From an uncultured Verrucomicrobiales bacterium (lineage in GTDB: Bacteria; Verrucomicrobiota; Verrucomicrobiia; Verrucomicrobiales; Akkermansiaceae), in NCBI GenBank assembly GCA_938008215.1, contig CALLLS010000072.1, positions 1-34,685 on the forward strand: a stretch of 34,685 nt of DNA. The letters run 5' to 3'. The position numbers were made by a program, and so were the translations under genes. Shown here one piece after another: positions 15,862-23,109 of the stretch. Under the pieces are notes generated by a model, which had not been told where the DNA came from, ran no database searches, and saw only the letters and a program-made list of their open reading frames with translations. Each line of letters begins with the position of its first letter. Position 1 is the stretch's first letter.

Positions 15862-16755
15862 TTACTTCCATTTACTTTTGACCAGAAAGAAGCCTAGAAT
15901 AGCGATTAATGCTATGATTCCAATTAACCACCACGGAAAGGAAGCGGTTTTGTCGGCTTCGGAGGATGCTTTTTTGGAAATTGACTTAGGCTCTCTTACT
16001 TGATTTCCCTTCGCTTTTGCCTGTCTCTCATCAAATTCTTTCGCCTCCTTGGGATTGTGTTTTCGCCATTCTTCTAAGGACTTTTTGATATCATCTCTAC
16101 GGTCATATACATTACCACTAGGAGGCTCTAAAGAGATTGTTGCATATTTTTCAGAAGGGAATTTCATTTCTGTATTAGCCCTACTTTCATCCCAGCCTTT
16201 ATGCTTTCTCCAATCCCATGTAATTGTCATATTAACTACCCAAGGATATAATTTATTCATACTTCTATTTAACCCGAAGCTTATTCTTGAGTAGCTGTTC
16301 ATGTTTGCACTAATACTAAATGCCTTTCGATTTCGCACATAGTTTTGCATTTCAGTTTTATACCATTTTTCCAATGTATTTAAGGGGAGATTTAAATTTT
16401 GATGTAAAACCTTAGCCACCTCATAAGCCTCTTCGTCAGGCATGATAACACCTGTTGACGAAAATCTTACGAGATTGCCATTCTTTGCATCCACAATACC
16501 GAGCGTAACATTTTGTTTTATTTCCCTATTGTTTGGTAACTTAATAAGTATCTTTTCTTTTTGAAAAGAATAGCTTTCGGTTGAGCTATTACTAATGTCA
16601 TTAAGTATTAACCCTGAATTTTTGATAATATCCATGGAGTGTCCCTGACTAAAATCCAAAGTCACGGAGGGCTTTTCAAACTGAGGCGGTCCAGGCTCAC
16701 ATAAACCAAGGCTGAGAGAAAATAATACCGTAATAAAAAGAGAGGTAGGTTTCAT
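15862..16755 (-). CDS. Small exported, C-terminally membrane-anchored protein of unknown function
   Basis: I do not recognise this protein. Read from the ATG at 16753-16755 it has 297 aa, with a textbook signal peptide (MKPTSLFITVLFSLSLGLC, probable cleavage shortly after), an unclassified periplasmic domain of about 230 aa, a Lys/Glu-rich stalk, and a C-terminal membrane span (PWWLIGIIALIAILGFFLV) ending KSKWK. That is the layout of an exported protein held by its tail. The same frame is open upstream, so an automatic caller would merge it with the preceding gene into 872 codons; the internal signal peptide argues for a separate gene starting here. No ribosome site is seen, as usual in this window. 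By eye it is AT-richer than its neighbours. Direct repeats lie just beyond its 3' end and about 97 bp before its start. Confidence 0.7.
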   Translation of the reverse strand: MKPTSLFITVLFSLSLGLCEPGPPQFEKPSVTLDFSQGHSMDIIKNSGLILNDISNSSTESYSFQKEKILIKLPNNREIKQNVTLGIVDAKNGNLVRFSSTGVIMPDEEAYEVAKVLHQNLNLPLNTLEKWYKTEMQNYVRNRKAFSISANMNSYSRISFGLNRSMNKLYPWVVNMTITWDWRKHKGWDESRANTEMKFPSEKYATISLEPPSGNVYDRRDDIKKSLEEWRKHNPKEAKEFDERQAKAKGNQVREPKSISKKASSEADKTASFPWWLIGIIALIAILGFFLVKSKWK

Positions 16756-18480
16756 GGTTAAAATACAGGTAACGGGCTTTTGGTGAATTCTGCAGCAACG
16801 TGAATGTAAGCTTTCCTCTACCCATGTTTTACGCGTTGCTTTTGCCGTAGATGTCCAAATTCCCAGCATTCCTGCATTTGGTTTTGTAATCCACGTCCAG
16901 CGATCATTGAAGTTGGACAAGCTTCCTCCAGGGACAATGGTCTGAAAACTACCTCCTCCTAGGATCGGGTTTTCTGCCATCATAGAAAAGCCCTTATCTA
17001 CGAAACCAAAAAGTTTACTTTCTAGATCGATGTAAGTCTCTCTTAGTATTACACTTTGCTCTCTTCTTAAAAGTGCCTCATTTCCGTCGAGAACTTGTTG
17101 TAGATTTCCATTAAGCTTTCCTTCATTAATATTTTCCCAGGCTGAGAATTCTAATAACCTTTCATCAATATCTCGCACATATTCTAAAGCCTCAATGCCA
17201 CTGGCATGGTAGGCTGCAAATTGCCACGCAAGGTCTAAGAAGATGTTTTTATTTGCCTCAACAAGAATGTCTTGAATATCGCGAAGCACGACAGACGCCA
17301 AGCCTCCTGGAACAGAGAAGATGTATTGGAGCGTTCTGCCATATTGCGCATCGCTCAATCCTGCGTAGACAGGAGCACCCGCTAGCTTAGCCATTCCAGC
17401 CCAATAATAGGTTTCTTGGTCATGGCAATACAGCTCTGCATAATAGTCATACACTTCATGGATGTAGTCTCTATTATCGGCGAAGTTCTTCGCCTTAGTG
17501 GGAGAAATAAGAGGATGAGCATCAATAGTGTAATCATCCATGTTTACGCTGTCATTAGTTTCTAAACGGATTTCATACCTTACCTGCTCTTGCCATTTTT
17601 CCTTAGATTTCTCCGTAGAAACAAGGAAGGTCTGCTCATGCTTAATATCTACATTTCCTTTTTTGTATCTCCACTCGAGGGTTATTTTACCCGGGCAGAC
17701 TTCTTCCATGTAGAACTTGGCGTCATTTGGAATGGTGGAAGTAGAGCCATAAACTGCTCCGCCTCCATTGACACCAGTTTGCACAAGGTTCTTTTCTGTC
17801 AGGCTATCTAGCCCATAAGGCTCAATCCCATAAGGCTCAATCCCATAAGGCTCAATCCCATAAAACTCGCTCCCAGTGTCACCCCATTTGGCATAAAACC
17901 TCACTTGCCCGCTTTCTTTATAGCCACGATCTTCGTCTGTCTTATCAATCTTCTTAATGGTGACAGTCGCCCCATCCCACATCTCAGAATCGCTTGGACG
18001 AACACCGAACCAGCCTCTGTGAAGGTCGTCCACCACCAGCTCATTATCTTTAATCGACAAGTCATCTAAATGATCTCTTTCTACCTCTAAGGTCATTAAG
18101 GTATTCCCAGAACCAGTTTTACGATCAACCCCAGCAATATCATCACAATCTGGAATAGCATATCCTGTAGTAGGATCGATTCTGCCTTCATCAAAGTCTG
18201 AATTTACGGCGAGGACTTCTGGTGCGATTTCCAAGGGCAGAAGAAACCCGACGCCGTAGTTACCTGCATTATTTTTATCCTCTATTTTCACTGCGATGTG
18301 AGGCATGGAGCTTCGCAATGTGTTCTCTTCACTTTCTCCTTCCATTTCAATATTAGCGATGGACGCGAAATGTCCGATTGAATAGTCATCATGCTCAGGG
18401 AAAAAGATTTTTTCTACCCATGTTTTACTCTCCGTTTCAGGGTCATAAAAGCGTCGCGTAATTGCGCCACCGACACTCAT
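15862..18480 (-). CDS. Composite 872-codon frame: 3' part of an interrupted secreted protein fused to the small exported protein
   Basis: As it stands this frame runs from ATG 18478-18480 to 15862. Residues 1 to about 550 are not a known domain to me; they contain a beta-rich first half, a YGIEP tandem repeat (about residues 204-223), and a helical second half (VRYEIRLETNDSVNMDDY; LEYVRDIDERLLEF), ending WTWITKPNAGMLGIWT. Residues 576-872 are the separate exported protein described at 15862-16755. This frame has no signal peptide. It is in phase with the gene at 18604-20157 and is parted from it by one TAA plus 41 open codons, so it is most likely the downstream part of a broken gene of about 1100 codons. 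The ATG has an excellent GAGGAG ribosome site, the only strong one in the window, so internal initiation could still yield a cytoplasmic fragment. Confidence 0.62.
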   Translation of the reverse strand: MSVGGAITRRFYDPETESKTWVEKIFFPEHDDYSIGHFASIANIEMEGESEENTLRSSMPHIAVKIEDKNNAGNYGVGFLLPLEIAPEVLAVNSDFDEGRIDPTTGYAIPDCDDIAGVDRKTGSGNTLMTLEVERDHLDDLSIKDNELVVDDLHRGWFGVRPSDSEMWDGATVTIKKIDKTDEDRGYKESGQVRFYAKWGDTGSEFYGIEPYGIEPYGIEPYGLDSLTEKNLVQTGVNGGGAVYGSTSTIPNDAKFYMEEVCPGKITLEWRYKKGNVDIKHEQTFLVSTEKSKEKWQEQVRYEIRLETNDSVNMDDYTIDAHPLISPTKAKNFADNRDYIHEVYDYYAELYCHDQETYYWAGMAKLAGAPVYAGLSDAQYGRTLQYIFSVPGGLASVVLRDIQDILVEANKNIFLDLAWQFAAYHASGIEALEYVRDIDERLLEFSAWENINEGKLNGNLQQVLDGNEALLRREQSVILRETYIDLESKLFGFVDKGFSMMAENPILGGGSFQTIVPGGSLSNFNDRWTWITKPNAGMLGIWTSTAKATRKTWVEESLHSRCCRIHQKPVTCILTMKPTSLFITVLFSLSLGLCEPGPPQFEKPSVTLDFSQGHSMDIIKNSGLILNDISNSSTESYSFQKEKILIKLPNNREIKQNVTLGIVDAKNGNLVRFSSTGVIMPDEEAYEVAKVLHQNLNLPLNTLEKWYKTEMQNYVRNRKAFSISANMNSYSRISFGLNRSMNKLYPWVVNMTITWDWRKHKGWDESRANTEMKFPSEKYATISLEPPSGNVYDRRDDIKKSLEEWRKHNPKEAKEFDERQAKAKGNQVREPKSISKKASSEADKTASFPWWLIGIIALIAILGFFLVKSKWK
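16852..16875. repeat. Direct repeat copy A inside the interrupted secreted-protein gene
   Basis: Partner of 15837-15860, 22 of 24 bases identical and in the same orientation; the repeat-to-repeat distance is 1015 bp. On the minus strand it encodes AGMLGIWT near the end of the upstream protein part, about 97 bp before the start of the small exported protein gene. Confidence 0.75.
17812..17871. repeat. 15-bp tandem repeat (minisatellite), four copies
   Basis: Three perfect copies and one diverged copy of CCCATAAGGCTCAAT lie head to tail. The unit is a multiple of three, so it encodes in-frame YGIEP repeats (FYGIEPYGIEPYGIEPYG) on the minus strand. Copy number could vary by slipped-strand replication without changing frame. 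Confidence 0.92.
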
Positions 18481-18603
18481 TATATCTCCTCTATTGTTAA
18501 TATCTGCACTAAGAGAAATTTGGGCGTTCGCTTCAAATTCTGAAAACGTGTTGTCTTGATAGTTGTGAACTGTTCCGTTCCCTGAACCTTGATTCCACTT
18601 ATC

Positions 18604-20157
18604 TTACACATGCCCTTGGTTGGAAGTGAGAATATTCCCTCTTCCAATTTCATCATCATTCCAGTATGCTAGGAAGGAAGCATCTGCTTCTAAAATAGCT
18701 TCACTGTTTGGGTCATCATCGAATATCCGTCGAATCACGTAATTATCATTATGCTCAAACATAATGATAGGGTCACTCGCTTTTCCTCCTGAGAATTTAT
18801 AGTCGATATCATATTTACCTGTCACTCCATCGGTATAGAAATCACTATAAATCTCAGTCCCTCCCTTTTTATAGTAATACATTACGGGAGTGAGGGTGGT
18901 GGTGCTGGAGATCACTCGAGAGGGATTATATGTGCTTGGGCTTGGGTAATGGAAAGAGACACTGTATCTGCGTGCATGCACGTAAATGCCACCACCATCA
19001 TCAAACATATGAACAAGCCTGCTTCCAAAGTCTGTGGTGGCTTCCATGGAATCAAACTCATACACTCTACCGTAGTTCTCCAGTGCTTCTTTCTTATAGA
19101 TCTTAAAGAGGGAGGTGGTGTGTGCTTCTAGGGCTTCATCACTCAATGCAGGAATGGAAACAGTAGTTATATCCCCGTCCTTTAGCTTATAATACTGAGA
19201 GGAATTTAGAATATTAGCAAAGTTTACGGCTGGTATCCCGTGACCATTTTTGGTGAAATAGACATGTCCTGAATTAGTTGCGGAGTTAGCCGCTGATTTC
19301 AGGGTGCCATTATACCAGTAATAGAGCTTATTTTCATCCTTATTAAAGTAGGCGATTCCCCCATCGTCTAGTGCGGTAATACTTTTAATCGTAGAATGGT
19401 CACCTGCCGAGAGCGTCTCAGGAAGGGGAACTAAGGTGTAATTCGCATCTTGAAAATCCTCAATCGCACTCAAGTATGCGTCTTCACCCGTAGGTTCTGA
19501 ATCTTCTATACTAGGATTTGTGCCATTCGCAAATTCTACTTGGTTCGATACGCCGTCACCATCGAAGTCTTCTGCTCCATCTAAGACATTATCTCCATCT
19601 GAATCTGCTAAAAGTGGGTTGTAAATACCCTCAAAGGAAACTTCTTCAGCAGTGGTAAGCCCATCATTATCGAGATCGTCTTCCCCACTAAAATCATCAG
19701 GGCTATCGTATTCATCCGTCGCAGAGTAATGAATGATGAGGTATTCTGCTAAGTCATTAATGCCGTCTGCATCTGTGTCCTCATCAAGCGGATTGGATTG
19801 CGGTTGGTTCGTAATTTCTTGAAGCGCGGTGAGTCCATCATCATCAAAGTCAGCTGTTTCTGGATCTCCGCCATCATCTGCATCCGTCGCAAGGAGGCGA
19901 AAGAACATTTTATCGGCGTCCGTGGTGATGATGCTTTCTAGTGGTGACCCTTCACCGGAAAGAATAGTCGGTTCAAAGATCCATTCTTCTAGTTCATCCG
20001 CACATTGAATGAAGTATGTCCGCCCGTCCTTACCATCCCACTCTAAGCAATAACTATCAGGAGAGAGAATATTAACGTCTAGGACATCTTCATCTATTTG
20101 GCCACGCAACGGAAAAGAAAGAAGCAAAAAGAAGAGTAAGGGGGGAATTACTTTCAC
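18604..20157 (-). CDS. Exported thrombospondin type-3 repeat protein, 5' part of an interrupted gene
   Basis: A 517-aa exported protein starting at a GTG (20155-20157). Residues 1-19 form a signal peptide (VIPPLLFFLLLSFPLRG). Residues 25-90 form a small beta module (GRTYFIQCADELEEW, later MFFRLLATD) that I know from Verrucomicrobia secreted proteins. Residues 92-225 are calcium-binding thrombospondin type-3-like repeats rich in DxDxDG (DFDDDGLTALQE; DTDADGINDLAEY; DLDNDGLTTAEE; DSDGDNVLDGAEDFDGDG). The rest is beta-rich, perhaps propeller-like (DDGGIAYFNKDENKLYYWY). It ends SNQGHV at a TAA, but the same frame continues open for 41 codons (DKWNQGSGNGTVHNYQDN…) into the next ATG at 18480. The stop is therefore probably a nonsense mutation or sequencing error in a larger surface or secreted protein. 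Function unknown; adhesion or surface display is only a guess. Confidence 0.8.
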   Translation of the reverse strand: MKVIPPLLFFLLLSFPLRGQIDEDVLDVNILSPDSYCLEWDGKDGRTYFIQCADELEEWIFEPTILSGEGSPLESIITTDADKMFFRLLATDADDGGDPETADFDDDGLTALQEITNQPQSNPLDEDTDADGINDLAEYLIIHYSATDEYDSPDDFSGEDDLDNDGLTTAEEVSFEGIYNPLLADSDGDNVLDGAEDFDGDGVSNQVEFANGTNPSIEDSEPTGEDAYLSAIEDFQDANYTLVPLPETLSAGDHSTIKSITALDDGGIAYFNKDENKLYYWYNGTLKSAANSATNSGHVYFTKNGHGIPAVNFANILNSSQYYKLKDGDITTVSIPALSDEALEAHTTSLFKIYKKEALENYGRVYEFDSMEATTDFGSRLVHMFDDGGGIYVHARRYSVSFHYPSPSTYNPSRVISSTTTLTPVMYYYKKGGTEIYSDFYTDGVTGKYDIDYKFSGGKASDPIIMFEHNDNYVIRRIFDDDPNSEAILEADASFLAYWNDDEIGRGNILTSNQGHV

Positions 20158-20216
20158 AGAGCTTTAAATAATCAATGGGAAAGATAACGAAAAGCTCTAT
20201 TATTTAAAAAAATAAT

Positions 20217-20397
20217 CACACTACACGACAAAAAACGCACTAGGGTAAAGCCTCCCTTAGAAACGGCGGTTTTATCAAAACCGCCCTACCCATTTTGCTT
20301 GTATTATATGGCGAAGCGTAGGGAGGATTCGATGAACCCTCCGTCGATGAAACAGGCTGATTCGCTCCTCCGCTTATAAAAAATGTCGTGTTATGTG
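20217..20397. repeat. Structured 181-bp intergenic repeat, MITE-like
   Basis: Terminal inverted repeats CACACTACACGACA (20217-20230) and TGTCGTGTTATGTG (20384-20397) match at 12 of 14 positions, and A or T runs follow each on the inner side. Inside are a perfect 9-bp hairpin (20265-20285, GGCGGTTTT and AAAACCGCC around ATC), a CCTCCCT/AGGGAGG pair, and a GGAGG/CCTCC pair. No coding frame fits it. It sits between two divergent genes, where a terminator would make no sense, so a mobile or dispersed structured repeat is the better reading. No clear target-site duplication can be defined because the flanks are AT-rich. Confidence 0.55.
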
Positions 20398-20614
20398 AAA
20401 AATATGCTAATGGCTATTTAGTCCGTGCTATTTACAGCTTCTTTAAAGAAGCCAAGAAAACGCCTAGCCAACAAATTTCTAGAGTACATCTTATAAAGAA
20501 TGAGTCAGATAGTGGCGAATACTTCAGCTGCCTCAGATCATTCTGCTTCAATAAGGAAAAAACTGAGGGATTTCATTTGAATAAAAAACATCATAATGTC
20601 ATCTTATTAATGAA
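20398..20614. other. Non-coding remainder of the 457-nt divergent gap
   Basis: The gap between the interrupted secreted-protein gene (starting at 20157) and the patatin gene holds the repeat at 20217-20397 and this AT-rich stretch. A 76-codon plus-strand frame (20388-20618) begins in the repeat's right end; its composition (many Lys, Asn, Phe, Cys) and its overlap with the patatin start argue against it. No clear promoter is seen. Confidence 0.4.
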
Positions 20615-21637
20615 TTGAATAAAGCGATCTCAACTCCGAATTTTTTCTCCAAGATCTCACAGCTCTTTAAACTTGGAAATACCTCTTTTCAGGAAGAAAT
20701 TCCCGAAAAAAAAGAGGTTACTATCGGGCTGGCTCTTTCAAGCGGAGGAGCAAGGGGGCTAGCTCACATCGGGGTGCTCCAAGTCTTAGAAGAGCATAAT
20801 ATTAAAATTAGTTCTCTTTGCGGAACCAGTATGGGCGCCTATGTAGGTGCGCATCATGCAGCAGGACTGACTTCAGAAAAAATTCTTACGGCTGGAGAAC
20901 ATATGAAGGATCGCGCTAATCTCTGGAAAATTGCCGATCCGATTATTCCTCCACTCAGTGGTTTCTTGAAGGGAGAGAAGGCGGTTGAGTATTTTAAAGG
21001 TTGCATTGGAGACCCCACCTTTGAGGAATTAAAGATTCCCTTTTACGTCGTCACTTTCGATTTAGATACTCAAGAAAAACTCGTCATCCGAAACGGGAAT
21101 GTGGCGAGTGCTGTACATGCCAGTTGTGCCATCCCTGGCATCGTAGCGCCCGTTATGTGGAATGGTCACCGATGCTCAGACGGAGCTGTAGTCGACCCTG
21201 TCCCCGTCTCTGTCTTAAAAGAGCATGAAAATCCTGATCTCGTAATCGCCGTCTCCCTACTTCCAAGCCTTTCTGACATTAAAGAAGGTCACGCATCCTC
21301 ACAAGATAACGAAGACCCAATAGCCTTTCACTCTAAGGTGATGAGTATTTTTAACCAGAAAACCAATTTATTCGCAAAAGGTAATACCGTGGATACTCTG
21401 CGTCGATGCATACGCGCTGCACAAGCACAGATCGCGCAGATGTCTTGTGATCAAGCGGACTTCGTGGTTAAACCAAACGTCTACAACCTATCATGGCACT
21501 CCTTTGAGACCTTTGAGGCAACGGTGGAAGCGGGTAGACAAGCCATGCTAGCCCAAATCCCAGCAATCAAAAATAGGATTGCGGAAATTGAAAATTCTGG
21601 AGTTTCAAACTCTAATAAACTAACTAGAGAACAATGA
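20615..21637 (+). CDS. Patatin-like phospholipase (RssA-type)
   Basis: A Ser-Asp dyad acyl hydrolase that would free fatty acids from lipids. In the 340-aa product the oxyanion-hole motif is SGGARGLAHIG, the nucleophile lies in GTSMGAY (Ser72), and the acid is Asp189 in SDGAVVDP. There is no signal peptide, so it acts in the cytoplasm or on the inner face of the membrane, as RssA-type members do. The start is a TTG (20615); an ATT at 20606 is the only earlier option, and the next ATG lies within the active site. The 3' end overlaps the next gene by 4 nt (ATGA). Being first in a beta-oxidation operon, it plausibly supplies the acyl chains. Confidence 0.9.
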   Translation: MNKAISTPNFFSKISQLFKLGNTSFQEEIPEKKEVTIGLALSSGGARGLAHIGVLQVLEEHNIKISSLCGTSMGAYVGAHHAAGLTSEKILTAGEHMKDRANLWKIADPIIPPLSGFLKGEKAVEYFKGCIGDPTFEELKIPFYVVTFDLDTQEKLVIRNGNVASAVHASCAIPGIVAPVMWNGHRCSDGAVVDPVPVSVLKEHENPDLVIAVSLLPSLSDIKEGHASSQDNEDPIAFHSKVMSIFNQKTNLFAKGNTVDTLRRCIRAAQAQIAQMSCDQADFVVKPNVYNLSWHSFETFEATVEAGRQAMLAQIPAIKNRIAEIENSGVSNSNKLTREQ

Positions 21638-23088
21638 AAACAAGTGACTGGTGGAGAACTGCTACAAGAAGTGAAATTGAAGCTTACCAAGGGAAAAAGC
21701 TAAATTGGTTTTTAAAGAATAGGCTCGTTCCATTTACTAAACACTACAAAAAAACCTTTGAAGAAAATGGTATAGACCCAGGAAGTATTAAATCGGTCGA
21801 TGATTTAGCAAGACTCCCCTTTACCCAAAAGAGCATGATCGATAACCCTCGGGATTTCACAATCATTCCCGACAAAGAAGTCCTTAAAAAACAACCTTCT
21901 ACGATTCTAAAAGCCTTAAGATACGGACCGAAGAAAACGCAAGAACTTCTAGATCGAGAGTTAAGACCAATTTTCATGACCTCCACTACTGGTCGCTCCT
22001 CAGAACCCCTCCCTTTTCTATACAGTCAACATGACATTGCAAACCTAGAAGAAAGTGGCCGTCGCATCGCTCACTTAGCGCAAGCCGAAGATGATTATAA
22101 AATGGTGAACACCTTCCCCTTCGCCCCTCACCTCGCCTTCTGGCAAGGGCACTACACGAGCATCGGTAGGAACATGTTCACCTTATCTACTGGAGGCGGA
22201 CGAACAATGGGAACGGAAGGCAACACCCGCGCGATCACTAAAATTAATCCCGATGTGATTATAGCGATGCCTACCTTCATGTATCACCTGATGCAATCCG
22301 CAGCGGAACAAGGCTTGCAGTGGGATAATCTAAAAACCTTAGTCATGGGTGGAGAGAAAGTCCCTGCTGGCATGAGACAAAAATTAGCAGAGCTTGCCGC
22401 CCAAATAGGAGTTCCTAAGTTAAACGTCATCTCCACATATGGATTTACGGAAGCTAAGCTTGTATTCATGGAATGCATCACTGGTACACTTGATCGCCCG
22501 TCTGGCTTTCATTTGTATCCCGATAAATGCATCGTAGAAGTGGTTAATCCTGATACTGGAGAACGTGTTCCTGACGGAGAAAGTGGCGAGATCATCTTTA
22601 CTTCATTAGACTCACGCGGAACGAGTGTTCTCCGCTACCGAACAGGTGATATCATTGAAAAAGGGATTACTTGGGAGAAATGTGCTCACTGCGGAACGAC
22701 TGCTCCACGCCTCTTAGGTAAAATTTCACGTGTTTCAGATGTGAAGCGTCTTAATATCTCCAAGCTAAAAGGAAACCTTGTCGACTTCAATCAGCTCGAA
22801 CACCTTTTGGATGATGACGATAGATTAGGAGCGTGGCAGATAGAGATTCGTAAAAAGAACAATGATCCACTCAGTTCCGATGAGCTTGTTGTTCGCGCTG
22901 TCCCAATGAGAGAGTGTGACGTAGAAGAACTTAGCGAGGACATCCGCAAAAAAATGCGAGCCCAAACAGAAATCAGCCCGAACGAAGTAACCTTTCACAC
23001 TTGGAAAGAAATGAGAAAACTCCAAGGCGTAGGCCAAGAACTTAAGGAGAGAAAAGTGGTGGATAAAAGGTCTGAAGCCACTGGGTAA
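21634..23088 (+). CDS. Adenylate-forming acyl/aryl-CoA ligase, phenylacetate-CoA ligase (PaaK)-like
   Basis: A 484-aa AMP-binding enzyme that should join a carboxylic acid to CoA through an acyl-adenylate. The PaaK-like layout is visible: N-terminal RLVPFTKHYKKTFEENGIDP with an LARLPFTQK segment, the phosphate-binding loop TSTTGRSSEPLPF starting at residue 114, the TYGFTEAKLVF motif, and YRTGDIIEKG. A CAHCG cysteine pair after it recalls the CxxCG seen in many PaaK relatives. Translationally coupled to the patatin gene and 21 nt before the thiolase gene, it sits where a FadD-type fatty acyl-CoA synthetase is expected. The substrate may be a fatty or aromatic acid; sequence alone does not decide. 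Confidence 0.87.
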   Translation: MKTSDWWRTATRSEIEAYQGKKLNWFLKNRLVPFTKHYKKTFEENGIDPGSIKSVDDLARLPFTQKSMIDNPRDFTIIPDKEVLKKQPSTILKALRYGPKKTQELLDRELRPIFMTSTTGRSSEPLPFLYSQHDIANLEESGRRIAHLAQAEDDYKMVNTFPFAPHLAFWQGHYTSIGRNMFTLSTGGGRTMGTEGNTRAITKINPDVIIAMPTFMYHLMQSAAEQGLQWDNLKTLVMGGEKVPAGMRQKLAELAAQIGVPKLNVISTYGFTEAKLVFMECITGTLDRPSGFHLYPDKCIVEVVNPDTGERVPDGESGEIIFTSLDSRGTSVLRYRTGDIIEKGITWEKCAHCGTTAPRLLGKISRVSDVKRLNISKLKGNLVDFNQLEHLLDDDDRLGAWQIEIRKKNNDPLSSDELVVRAVPMRECDVEELSEDIRKKMRAQTEISPNEVTFHTWKEMRKLQGVGQELKERKVVDKRSEATG

Positions 23089-23109
23089 GAACCCACAAAA
23101 TATAAGAAT

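Noticed and set aside
20388-20618. 76-codon plus-strand open frame before the patatin gene
   Set aside because: It begins inside the repeat's terminal arm, has poor coding-like composition, overlaps the next start, and has no recognisable domain.
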